This document shows positions 24,237 to 35,118 of a stretch of 64,000 nucleotides of DNA, one piece after another (position 1 is the stretch's first letter; the number at the start of each line of letters is the position of its first letter). Under the pieces are notes generated by a model. That model was not told the DNA's origin and ran no database searches. It was given only the letters and a program-made list of their open reading frames with translations. The position numbers and the translations under genes are program-made. The DNA is from Patella vulgata (Eukaryota; Mollusca; Gastropoda; Patellidae), in NCBI RefSeq assembly GCF_932274485.2, contig NC_065880.2:51570894-51634893 (forward strand). The letters run 5' to 3'.

Positions 24237-24435
24237 AAAGTCTGAATTTGACCATAACTTTGTTTTTGACCACTACTCCTACTGATGTATCCAGTTTACT
24301 ATGACTTGGATCCCATCAAGGTTTATGTTATTCTTATGGTTTTGGATTCCTCTCTCTCTATTTTTATTTGGATTCACATTTAATTGTGGGTGTATAAAAA
24401 TAAATTCCATGCAATTCTGAAGACCTAACATTAAA

Positions 24436-24640
24436 AGAGAGAGAGAGAAATGGGGTTTAACGTCCACTCAACACAAACTAGGTCATTTTGGGACTAACAT
24501 ATGGTTTAATTTTATTTCAATAATTCGCTTGCGCGTAGGGGTCTTTAGCAGTGGGAGGAAACCGGAGGACCCGGAGAAAACCCACGAGGTTGGACAGACG
24601 ACCCTACTCCTTGTCACGTACAACCAGGGATTCGAAACCA
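24436..24640 (-). mobile_element. SINE-B, 5'-truncated, perfect target duplication
   Basis: Flanked by CCTAACATTAAA (24424-24435 and 24641-24652). The (GA)n tail is at left. The copy stops just past box B ('gggattcgaaaccac'), so the box A half of the head is missing. Confidence 0.9.
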
Positions 24641-24652
24641 CCTAACATTAAA

Positions 24653-25460
24653 GCAATTCACCTATATATGTCCCTTCATACAGATCTTGAGTAAACTCTT
24701 GAAGAATTTTGTGCAATTCATGTCAACTTTTATTACAAACCTGTTTTGTAATTTGAATTCTTGGACTGTGCACATTTGCAAATATTATTTATTGAGCAAG
24801 AATTTATCAGTTTCATTTCGATAAATCAATTTTTCTGTGACAGCTGTGGCTATAAATTGTAATCCACATGGAGATTTTGTTACTGTATATGAAGCACTTT
24901 CAACATTTTGTTTGATTGATCTGTGAAAACCAAATCAGTTTCTTCGCAGAAAAATAAGCATGGATTACAACCCAAAATCAGTGTAACACTTGCCATTAAG
25001 ATGACAACCTTTCATGTTTCTATTACACTATCAGTATCATTTTACTTCATTTGATCATCATCAATCTATTTGACAGAACCTGACCAATTTCATTTAATCT
25101 CATCTTCTGTCAAATGATTTCACAATGACAATACAGAATATTGCTTTTCAAGAATTTTATTTGGGCTGTACCAAGTGTTGTATTATTATATTAGCTTTTT
25201 AGGATGATTGGAAAGACAGTTAAGCTATTTAGACTGATGCACGTTTACGTATTAAATCTTTGTTTTAAAGATGTTATGGTATGATTTGCTATAACCATTC
25301 CTTTTTCCCCCAAATAACTGACATTCTGATAGCAAATGTAATGGAAGGAATTATCACCTCTTTAGACTGATCTGGTAAAATCAATGAAATCTATTCTTTC
25401 CCTCTTACAGCAATCAGATATCACTTAGTATTTCATTACATTTCTTCTTACAATAGTTTC
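24653..25460. other. No gene or clear repeat seen
   Basis: AT-rich unrecognised DNA. Confidence 0.5.
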
Positions 25461-25502
25461 TTCAACACCACGTTAAACCTCATTTCATTTCATTTCATTT
25501 CT
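25461..25502 (+). mobile_element. SINE-A 3' tail scrap
   Basis: 'cacgttaaacctcatttc' followed by repeated TTTCA: the last ~40 bases of SINE-A in plus orientation. Confidence 0.6.
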
Positions 25503-25639
25503 TATAGAACATAGTCTATAGACTATATTATTCAACAGTTATAATCACTGTGGATTATTATCAGACTACTGCATTCTAATATTGTTTTTATGTTTTTTGT
25601 GGCAAGAATGTTAATGCACGCCGGATGCTAACACCATAT

Positions 25640-26060
25640 ACATATATACCCATTTATAAAGTTTTTGAAGCAAGGGCAACAACTCCATATACTAAGTGAA
25701 AATGCAGCACTTTTATAAATGGATAATTGTAAATCTTTTTGTTTGGGAGAGACATTTTATCTTTCAATTCTGAATATTATAACAACCAATCAAATTGATC
25801 AAGGGCAATAACTCCAAATAATTATCATAAATTGTTAAAAAAATCAATAGGATTATTCATTTCATGACCATAATAACCTTACCTGGAGAATCCACAAGAT
25901 TTTTTAAAATTGTTAAAGGATGATTACTCCGACGGCAATTATCAGAAATGGTTGAAAATCTTGATTTCATTTATCTGAACAGTGTATAAATGTCAAGTCA
26001 ATTGGATCATAACTTTTGCCTCAAAAACTGTTGACAAAAGTTTTGAAATCCAAAAGGGTG
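25640..26060 (+). repeat. Fam1-like degenerate block
   Basis: Two or three diverged units with 'caagggcaataactcc' and 'gtataaatgtcaagtcaatt'. No ends recognised. Confidence 0.45.
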
Positions 26061-26314
26061 AACACAGAGAATGTGCCATTGCGTTACTTCAAGTTCTGTC
26101 ACCTGAAGATGCCATTACACAATCATTTCAAGCAGATTGGGTCCACTAAATATCAGCCAATGCCTGGACCCCAATCTATGACCACACCTTAATAATACTG
26201 GCACATTATCCAACAACACCTGTAGGATAGCATGCTGCCACCTCCCTGTACTGCTGCTAATGTGAGGGGTTCAAATGCATTCATCAGTGCTGATACTATT
26301 CGTCACTGACTATC

Positions 26315-26465
26315 TTCTGCCCACATTTTGCAGGAGATGGACAGAGAACAAGCTAAAATATCGATTTTTCGTACACTATGGGGGCATAACCCAGAATGTC
26401 AAGTCGAAGTTTCATCAAAATTGGATAAAAATTGTGACTTCTAGAGTGTCCACAAACTAAAAACA
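26315..26465 (+). repeat. Fam2 fragment
   Basis: 'gcccacattttgcaggagatgg', 'gatttttcgtacactatgg' and 'aaaattgtgacttctagagtg' in Fam2 order. It abuts the minus Fam1 copy that follows. Confidence 0.65.
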
Positions 26466-27060
26466 TAATGTGGTTGTATATTACTGTTACCGGTTACCCC
26501 TTCCATCGGTCTGTCATCCACAATTTCTTGTGAACACTCTACAGACAACATTGATCATCTGATTGTTTTGAAATTGATATATGCTGTTTTTAATTAGTGA
26601 AATGAAGAATCCTATTTAATTTCAATAATTATTCGATCTGTATGAAATTTATATGCATCATTTAAATTAGTGAAACGAAGAATCCTAATCCTAGTGAATT
26701 CCAGTTATTTCCGTTTATTACTTCCAGAGTTATGACCCTTGTTTCACTTTGTTGAACCTTGTGAACGCTTGAACATCTGATCTGTATGAAATTTATATAC
26801 ATAATTTAAATTAGTGAAACGAAGCAGCCTATTGAATTTCAGCAATTTCTGTTAATTATATTCTGTGTTTAGGCCCTTGTTTCAGTTTGTAGAAACTTGT
26901 GAACCTGCAAATGATAAAAATTATAATTTGATCTGTATGAAATTGTCTTGTAAATTCCCCCCCATTACCTACAGAAGAATAAATATGCGACAAGCCTTGT
27001 CTGCCGCTTGAACGATTTAGCTGCTGTGAGCGTATGTTTCGCTGCCTGGCAACCAATCTT
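26466..27060 (-). repeat. Fam1 copy (minus)
   Basis: Begins with the inverse 3' end, then 'catccacaatttcttgtgaac', runs through units marked 'gttatgacccttgtttcact', and finishes 'gagcgtatgtttcgctgcctg' + 'gcaacc', the inverse of the Fam1 start. Confidence 0.8.
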
Positions 27061-27061
27061 T

Positions 27062-27195
27062 CTAATAATCAGGGGCCATAATCCATGAAGTTATGGTCCG
27101 ATACATGACCAATATTGACAGGAATCAAGATCTTTTGGATATAAACTTATAATCCAAGTAGAGTGTCCACAAACAAAATGTGGGTGCATAGAAAT
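27062..27195 (+). repeat. Fam2 3' fragment
   Basis: 'aatcaggggccataatcc' to 'gtgtccacaaacaaaatgtg', truncated on both sides. Confidence 0.6.
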
Positions 27196-27379
27196 AAATC
27201 TATTTCCATAGAGGATATGATGTCAAATACCCTGGTAATAAACTATAGAAGAGCTACCAATTCCGACTAATAAAAGATTTTTCTAAAAGTGAAACGGTTC
27301 ATTTTCATAAAATGAATAACATCCGGGATTAGGTCATACTAAACTTAATTTTGTTTCCTATTTTCTTAAAAATATAAAA

Positions 27380-27610
27380 GATAGGATGCCAGGCAATGAA
27401 ACATATGCCCATAGAAGCTAAGTTGTCTGTGCAGTCAACAAGGGTTGTCACATATTTTTTCTTTTTTCAGTAATGAAAACATTTACTAATATCAAATTTA
27501 GCCTCTAGCATACATGATTTCTCAAGTGCTCGAGAATCTGGCAGTAATGATCGAAAATTGTTGAAAAGCAATAAGGTTCTTCATTTCATAACTATAGATG
27601 CCTATAACTA
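27380..27610 (+). repeat. Fam1 5' fragment
   Basis: Starts AGATAGGATGCCAGGCAATG, then 'atatgcccatagaagctaag'; decays after about 200 bases. Confidence 0.65.
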
Positions 27611-28165
27611 ACATTCGTAGAAGTTACGACAAAATGTGAGGCGACTGCACGCTAAACAAGCCAAACTTGACTCGAAAATAGGAAATTAAGAAATAATACA
27701 CCGCAATAATAGCGCCCCTTATTTTTTCCTATTTTCTAATTTTCGACTTGCAGTATGTGCTTGTGTACCATCTTGTCGACTTTCGTCTTAGTCATATTTT
27801 GGTATTTATGTATGTTATATGGACTGTATATAGATGGACAGGTCATGAGTCCCGTTGGTTGGTTTTTCTGCCACTCGCACGAGACACAACGAGATCTCAA
27901 TGTCAACGGCAAATCAAGCGATGTGATTTTTGACATTATGGGATTTAATAAAGATTAATTTCTCAAACACCTCCTTAGAATTTACAGTATTCTTATAGTT
28001 ACATGGTAATTTTTCAACCCGATAAGTATTCCTATCCGGTAGTGACGAATTTCTCCAGTTTAGAACTTTGAAATTCCCAAATGCAGCAGTTTAAAATTGC
28101 GAAATAATCGTGCTGACGACTTTTCGAGTTTTGCCTCGGAAGTTGTTGTAGTCTCAATTTTCCAG
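27609..28165. repeat. Unclassified repeat related to 28950-29205 and 30120-30410
   Basis: 'gttacgacaaaatgtgaggcg' recurs inverted near 30337-30352, and 'cgagttttgcctcggaagtt' recurs inverted at about 28999-29018 and 29159-29178. Family unknown. Open frames here are not conserved between copies. Confidence 0.5.
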
Positions 28166-28172
28166 GTCTTAG

Positions 28173-28395
28173 ATGGGGGTTGGATGGTCTAGTAGTTCAA
28201 AGCGTGCGTGTTAAAAAACAAGGTCTGTCATTGTCTCAAGTGGCGGGGTATCGATCCCCCGCTTAAACGTGACAAGGGAGTAGGGTCTCCTGTCCAACCT
28301 CGTGTAGTTTTCTCCGGGTACCCCAGTTTCTTCCCACTGCTAAAGACCCCTACGTTCAAGCGAATTATTGAAATAGATATTGAAATCTCTTTAGC
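28173..28395 (+). mobile_element. SINE-B copy, diverged
   Basis: The tRNA-like head 'ggttggatggtctagtagtt' and box B 'gggtatcgatcccccg', then 'gttttctccgggtacccc' and 'taaagacccctacgttcaag'. The CT tail is lost. Confidence 0.8.
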
Positions 28396-28629
28396 ACAAT
28401 ACATTAGCACAGTTTTGGGATGATTTACTAAGATCAGATTATATTTTTGGTGACTTTTCACTGAACAATATATTTTCAGCCTTTACACATCAATCTCATC
28501 CAAGGATTTTCATTTTCCCCATTTTCTTTAAATTTACGTTTTGCGTGTACAATAGGCCTATTCTTAATATCAGGTAGCGTAATGATCCAGAATCTGAATC
28601 CTGAATAGAAATTTCAATTTCATTTGTAA

Positions 28630-28756
28630 CAGACAGAAATCGGCTATAACGTCCACTCGACACAAACTATTTCATTTCGGGACAAACATATGGTAGGGGT
28701 CTTTTAGCAGTGGGAGGAAACTGGAAGACCCAGAGAAAACCCATGAGGTTGGACAG
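28630..28756 (-). mobile_element. SINE-B, short truncated copy with 9-bp duplication
   Basis: Flanks CATTTGTAA (28621-28629 and 28757-28765). The body stops at 'ggttggacag', so the entire tRNA-like head is missing. Confidence 0.82.
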
Positions 28757-28949
28757 CATTTGTAAGAGATGCTTACAATCACACTCGTCATTCACTTTAG
28801 AGTATTTTGGCGGCAGTAATGAAACGTCGCTATTCGACTCGTTCTTAAGTTTCCTACCTATAATTTGAAATAAAATAATAATATCCAATCAGGAAAACTT
28901 GTATATTTTACATGTTGTATGAAGCCACAGTAAACGAAATTCAATTATC

Positions 28950-29205
28950 AATGCGCATATTCAAATGTGACCTGGAATGTATATAGACTACATCAACTTC
29001 CGAGACGAAACTCAAAAAGGCGACAGCACAACAACAAGCCAAAATCATAGTTCGCTAATATCGCCATCAATACTAGACTTTAACACACAGACTATTTTGT
29101 TAACGCGAATTGCATAGATTCAAATGTGACCTGGAATGTAATGTAGAGACTACAACAACTTCCGAGGCGAAACTCGAAAAGTTGACAGTACAACAGCAAG
29201 CCAAA
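28950..29205. repeat. Direct repeat of a ~75-base block
   Basis: 'ttcaaatgtgacctggaatg' followed by 'caacttccgagacgaaactc' begins at 28960 and again at 29118. The same block occurs inverted at 28100-28165. Confidence 0.6.
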
Positions 29206-29207
29206 GA

Positions 29208-30090
29208 GATAGGTTGCCAGGCAACAAAAGCATATGCCACAGCAGCTAAATCGTTCGAGCAGTCGACAAGGGTTGTCACATATTTATTCTTTTGTAGGTA
29301 ATTAGGGGAATTAAATAGACAATTTCATACAGATGACATTATAATTTTCGTTGTTTGAGGGTTCACAAGGTTCTAAAAACTAAAACAAGGGACATAACCC
29401 TGGAAGTAATTACAGAAATTTTTCAAATTCGACAGGCTTTTTCGTTTCACTAATTCAAATAATGCATATAAATTTCATACAGATCGGATGATAACTTTGG
29501 TCGTTCGAACGTTCACAAAGTTCCACAAAGTAAATCAAGGGCCATAACTCTAGGTGTAATTGATGGAAATTGCTGACATTCAACAGGCTTCTTCATTTCA
29601 CTAATTTAAATGATGCATATGAATTTCATACAGATTAGGTGATAACTTTTGTCGTTCAAGTGTCACAAGATTCAACAAAGATAAACAAGGGCCATAACTC
29701 TAGATGTAATTAACAGAAATTTGCTGAAACTCAAATTCAAATGATACATATAAATTTCATACAGATCGGATTATAACTTTTGTCGTTGGAACGTTCACAA
29801 ATTGCATCAAAGTGAAACAAGGACCATAACTCCGGTAAATTAACGGAAGTTATTGAAATTAAATAGGCTTCTTGCAACAAAGTGAAACAAGGGCCATAAC
29901 TCCAGGAGAAATTAATGGTAGTTATTGAAATTAAATAGTTTTCTTCATCTCACTAATGCAAACAACATACATCAATTTCAAAACAATCAGATGATAAATG
30001 TAGTCTGTAGAGTTCACAAGAAATTGTGGACGATGGATGGACGGACGGAGGCGACGGCAATATACGAACACATTTCCATGTGGGCGTATA
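29208..30090 (+). repeat. Fam1 copy, both ends present
   Basis: Starts AGATAGGTTGCCAGGCAAC, then 'catatgccacagcagctaaa'; about four diverged units marked 'gggccataactctag'; then 'tgtggacgatggatggacgg' and the closing 'cacatttccatgtgggcgtataa'. No target duplication is evident. Confidence 0.85.
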
Positions 30091-30119
30091 ATGATAGGTA
30101 ACTAAAAGCACTGTGTGTT

Positions 30120-30410
30120 AATTTCCTAATATCTACTTTTTGAGTTGCATTTTGGCTTGGTATGCGTGTTGGCGCTTTCTTACTGCCATCAATAAATACA
30201 AAAATATGACTAAGCCAATATGCAAGTCAAAAATTAGAAATTAGGAAAAAAAGAGGGGTGCTATTATCGCTGTGTATTATTTCTTAATTGCCTATTTTCA
30301 AGTCGATTTTGGCTTGTATAGCATGCTGTCGCCGGACATTTTGTCGTAACGTCTACTTTTTGACTTTTCGACTTTCGTGTCTTGAAGGGGCGAAAAGTAT
30401 AAAGTATGAA
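30120..30410. repeat. Unclassified repeat, inverse of part of 27609-27740
   Basis: 'tattatttcttaattgcct' and 'ggacattttgtcgtaacgtct' match 27609-27740 in reverse orientation. Confidence 0.5.
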
Positions 30411-30414
30411 TGGT

Positions 30415-30527
30415 AATAACCTTAAACACTGTATAAGTCAATCAGATTTTAACTTTAGCCTCTACAGCATCCAGTGATCACGGGCTTGTGGATGCCAGAC
30501 AGCCGGGGCCATGTGGGCATATTAAAA
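30415..30527 (+). repeat. Fam1 3' scrap
   Basis: 'taactttagcctctacagca' to 'ggccatgtgggcatatta'. Confidence 0.5.
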
Positions 30528-30552
30528 ACTCTTAATTCCAAATTTGTAGGTC

Positions 30553-31428
30553 CTGGGCCCGGTTCCTAGAAAATTTTTAAAAGTAAGCACAAAGTTATGC
30601 TTCACTTTTTCTTACGTAAGAAACTTTATAAAATACCATCTCTAGAAAATTCTCAAGACCGTTCTTACGAAAGCACAAGTCAAGTATGAGCCTGAGCACA
30701 TGGTGACTGGTAAACTGAGACTATGATGCTCTCTCTAACATAATAAAAACAATTTTGGTATGCAAATTACGTCATAAATTGGTCGGCTGCATAGAGTTAT
30801 AAATAGATCAATGACATTAACTTCCCGGCAAATGGTCGATTTAGATGCATTTGACATGTCCCCCATACACATATAAAATGTGCCTTAAGCTAAAAAAACG
30901 CAAGCACATGCAAACAGACGGAATAATTGTGAGAGCGCCTGATCTTAAAGTAGCCCGTGTTTGTGTTGTTTACTAATTTGTAAATAAATAAAATGGTTTC
31001 TTCAGGGTAGAAGCAAAATTTTCTATAGTAATAGCATTCTTCTCAAGAATATGTTTCTAATGGATTTTCTCTGTCTATCAATTGTCTCTTTGGTATCAAA
31101 AGATGTAGGAAATGCCGTCGAATAACTCTACGGTCAGCCATCTTGTTAGAAGCAGAAACAGGCTTAAGGTTGGTAAGCAAGCCGTATACCTTGCTTAGGA
31201 CTTGTGCTTAGATTGACAGTGTTTAAGAAGAAGTTGTGCTTAAGTTTTTTCTTGGAACACATAATAACGTGCTTGTGCTTACACTGAAGTCTACTTAAAA
31301 TCTAAGCACAAAAACGTTCTTAAGTATTTTCTGGGAACACAAAATAAGATAAATTTACTTAAATGCAAAGTCTACTTAAAATCTAAGCACAAGAACGTGC
31401 TTAAGAATTTTCTAGGAATTGGGCCCTG
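30553..31428. mobile_element. Probable hAT-like non-autonomous element, 876 bp
   Basis: The left end is CTGGGCCCGGTTCCTAGAAA; the inverted right end is CAGGGCCCAATTCCTAGAAA, and matching continues inward (AAATT.TTAA). Subterminal 'aagcacaagaacgtgcttaa' motifs repeat inside. AAATTT lies near both borders, but five bases separate it from the left end, so the duplication is uncertain. No transposase frame. Confidence 0.7.
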
Positions 31429-32231
31429 AAATTTTAAACAAAATTTTTTAATCAAGACCTGGAAGAACTAATAATTTAATATCCCTATTATTAGAAATAT
31501 TATTTGATAATATCCCTATTATTACTATAATTTGATATTCATATTGCAATTAGATAAACATCCTTATTATTTCTGACTATAATTATGTTCTTTTCTTATT
31601 TAGTTTTATAGAATGTCCTATGATCATCTACAAAAAGTTTTCATAAATTAAGCCAGAGAGTAGGAGTTACATGCAGTTACATGATAACAGCTTTTTTTTA
31701 CATGATAACAATTTCCAATTATCTTAATATTTTTATGGATTATGCCCACGTAATCACTTGAGATACATGATAACATTGTATAATAACCTTTTTTCAGCAT
31801 GACCAGGATTGTAAATCGTAAAAACTATTAGTTTAAGACAAGTTGTTGGCCTCTCACTGGATATTCACTAGACAAATGAATACAATCCCAACATGTTCAA
31901 TCAATTTAACCAAACAATTTGTAGAACTATAGGGATTCAAGTCAACGAGAAACATAAAATTGACTTGTGAAATCAAGTCTGTTTGCGTAAGCAGAAGATG
32001 TTTGGCAGTTTTTCGTCGATGGCAATTTAAAACATTTACAAAAACAACATTGAAATTCACACCAATAATCTAGAAGTCAAAGCATCATTTACCAAAAATT
32101 AATCATTTCTAAACTGGCACTGCTGAATTTGGTGACCTTGAAGCTCTACAGTACAATGAAAAGAACCATATAGTGTAGCTTTGTATCCTGTAAAATTTGT
32201 TTCAAAATGATACCTACTGCAATGATGTTTA
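31429..32231. other. No gene or clear repeat seen
   Basis: AT-rich unrecognised DNA. Confidence 0.5.
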
Positions 32232-32490
32232 AAAACCAAGCCAACAGTGAGCCCAAAATAATTAGATGACTCATATTAATTAATGTACATTTATAAGTTT
32301 AAAAAGCATTGTGCTATCACTTGCTTATTAGTAGAAAATGCTCATGCTCGAACTTAGTCACAGTTTTGTTGTAGTGGAACTATACACCAAGTTTCATGAA
32401 TCTCACTCTATTAGAATCAAAGTTATCGTCCAATCAAATTGCTTGTCTCTTCTTATAGCAGAAATTGCTCATCATTGATTGATTGAATAA
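32232..32490 (+). repeat. Fam3 5' fragment
   Basis: 'aaccaagccaacagtgagcc' lacking the usual TGTCCCC stretch, then 'atagcagaaattgctcatca'. The 3' part is missing. Confidence 0.65.
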
Positions 32491-32909
32491 TTACGGCTAT
32501 ACTGACAAAACTTGTTCATAAAACATGAAAGAGTTAATAAAAATGAGTTACTAGAGTTTCTTTGATTATACTGGAGAAGTTCCTGTTCCTTGAAATTAAG
32601 TTTAAGGTTTTAATTATTTACCATGGGTACAAAAGATAAAAAATTAAACAAATCAAATTCAAATATTCACTTTTATCTCGCAAAACAAATAAGTTATTTC
32701 CTTTTATACTTTGTACCGATGAGAATGTTAAACACAGAAAAATCTTGTTAGGATTCTTAAATCTAAGATTTCACTATTTTTGGAACCAATTGATCTCTTC
32801 CATATTCAAAACTAGTTCAGCCCCATTTGAATCTCCTAAAACATTAATTATTTAAAAATGAAATATCGATAGAACCATACTACCATTTTCCAAATGCAGC
32901 TGCTATGTT

Positions 32910-35112
32910 TACACACTTAGTGTTAAAAAGCTCTGTGGCCAAATGTTGATGGCCTCAAAGAGAATGGTAGATAGATTTTTTAGCCACTAACGAATCTGCT
33001 ACATAGCTCAAGTTCACAGGGGTTAATAGGTGTTAAAAGGAGCTAACTAGCTAAGATAAGGGTTAAGTATTAAAAACCTCTGTGGCCGAATATTGATGGC
33101 CTAAATAAGCATGGTAGATTGATTGACTTTTCAGTCACCAACATTTCAGCCACAGAGCTAAGTCTCTAACTCAGAATCATCCAAAGTCTTCGACATTGAA
33201 AACACAAATTATTTGTCAATTTAAATCAACATTGGTGTTGTTATCGTATCGTGAAAAGATGGGCTTCTGATATCCAATATTTAAGACAAAATACACGAAT
33301 TGGGTACCATAATGCCTTTCAGCACCATTTGTAATAAGGGACTCGAAGAACGAGGCTAGACATATTCCACAAGTCATGTCAAACGGTGACACCATATTCT
33401 TATCTGGAGAGCATGCGCAATGAATACTATCGGTGTAGACTGGAATAACCAGATGCTAGAGATGGCCATCGACTGACACTTCTGGCGTATTTTGCTGAAC
33501 ATAACTGATTTGAAATTAGAGTAAAAACAGAAAGAATGAATGTAAATCAGTTTATATACATTCATATTACATTATTATATGCGTTGCGATCCCATTTGTG
33601 TCAATTTCTAGGTGCCTAATATTAGCGATTTAGCTCCTTTAAGTTCACAGGGGTCAATAGGCATTAACAGAAGTCAACTAAGTTGGGATAAGGGTTAGTG
33701 TTAATGTTAAAAAGGTCTGTGTCCGAATGTCGATGACCTAAATAAGCATTGCAGATTGACTTTTCAGTCCCAACAATTCAGCCCCAGACCTTAAGTTCAC
33801 AGGGGTTAATAGGTGTTGATAGGAGCTAATTTAGTTGGGGTAAGGGTTAGTGTTAAAATGTTGATGGCCTAATTAAGTATGGGAAGGGTTAGGGTTAGTG
33901 TTAACAAGCGGTTGCCACGCACGATACGCCCACATTGCACGAATATCGAAAGGAACTGAGGTCTTTGAGTTATAAACATACATTTCATCTAAATCGGATA
34001 AAAAGCTAAAACAAGCTAAAAACATGATTTTTCGTGCAATCAGGGGCCATAATCCATGATGTTTTGATCCAATACAGGAATCAAGATCTTTTGGTGATAA
34101 CCCTATATTTCAAGTTTCGTCAAAATCGGATAAGAATTGTAGCCTGTAGAATGGACAGACAGACAGGGGCGACAACAATATACGTCCACATAAAAACGGA
34201 CGGACGGAAGGACAGAGGCAACGACAATATACGTCCACATGAAAATGTGGGCATATAAAAACGGATGGACGGACAGGGGCAATGAAAATGTGGTCGTATA
34301 AAAACCTCTGTGGCTGAATATCGATGAACTAAATAAGCATGGTAGATGACTTTTCCGGCACCAAGATTTCGGCCACAGAGCTTAGATTGATAGCGGTTAA
34401 TAGGTGATAACAGGAGCTAACTGATTTGGGTAATGGTTAGTGCTAATGCTAAGTTTTGTGCCCGATTGCAGATGACCTAAATAAGTATGGTAGATTGATT
34501 TCCATGCCACCAACAGAGCTTAAGCTGATAGGGGTATAGGTGTTAACAAGGGCTAACTGGTTGGGAAGCATTAAGTGTTAGTGGATAACCTCTGTGGATA
34601 AATGTCAATGACCTAAATAAGCATGGTAGATAGAATTTTTGGCCACCAACATTATGGCCTCAGAGCTTAAGTTGACAGGTGTTATATATGTGTAAACAGG
34701 CGGTAACTGGTTGGGAAGAGGTAGTGTTAGTCTTAAAAACTTCCGTGGCTGAATGTCGATGGCCTAAATAAGCATGGTAGATTGACTTTACAGTCACCAA
34801 CGATTTAGTCCTAGAAATTAAGTTCACAGGGGTCAATAGGTGTTAACAGAAGATAACTTTTAAAAGCTCTGTGGCTGAATGTTGAGGCCTAAATAAGCAT
34901 GGTAGATTGACTTCTCAGCAACAAACAGAGCTTAAGTTGATATGGGTTATATAGCTGTTAAATGGGGCTAACTGGATGGGAAGGGTTGGTGTTAGTGATA
35001 AAAACCTCTGTGGATGAACTGTGGATGAATTTCAATGGACTAAATAAACATGGTAGGTAGAATTTTTGGTCACCCATGTTATTGCCACAAAGCTTAAGTT
35101 CACAGGGGTTAT
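32910..35112. repeat. Fam4 satellite-like array
   Basis: Repeating unit 'acctctgtggctgaatgtcg' / 'aataagcatggtagattgac' / 'agcttaagttcacaggggtt' / 'ggagctaact'. Six successive unit starts near 34304, 34451, 34589, 34738, 34866 and 35004 give spacings of 128-149. Broken by unrelated DNA (33180-33600) and a Fam2 insertion (33905-34307). It resumes at 38225 beyond the element 35119-38213. Confidence 0.82.
33905..34307 (+). repeat. Short Fam2 copy inserted in the Fam4 array
   Basis: Starts 'caagcggttgccacgcacga' + 'tacgcccacat'; closes with 'aatgaaaatgtggtcgtataa'. The Fam4 text 'gtgttaa' / 'aacctctgtgg' is interrupted with no clear duplication, so the junctions are well placed. Two successive closing hairpins (34228-34258 and 34288-34303) are present. 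Confidence 0.78.
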
Positions 35113-35118
35113 GCAAGT

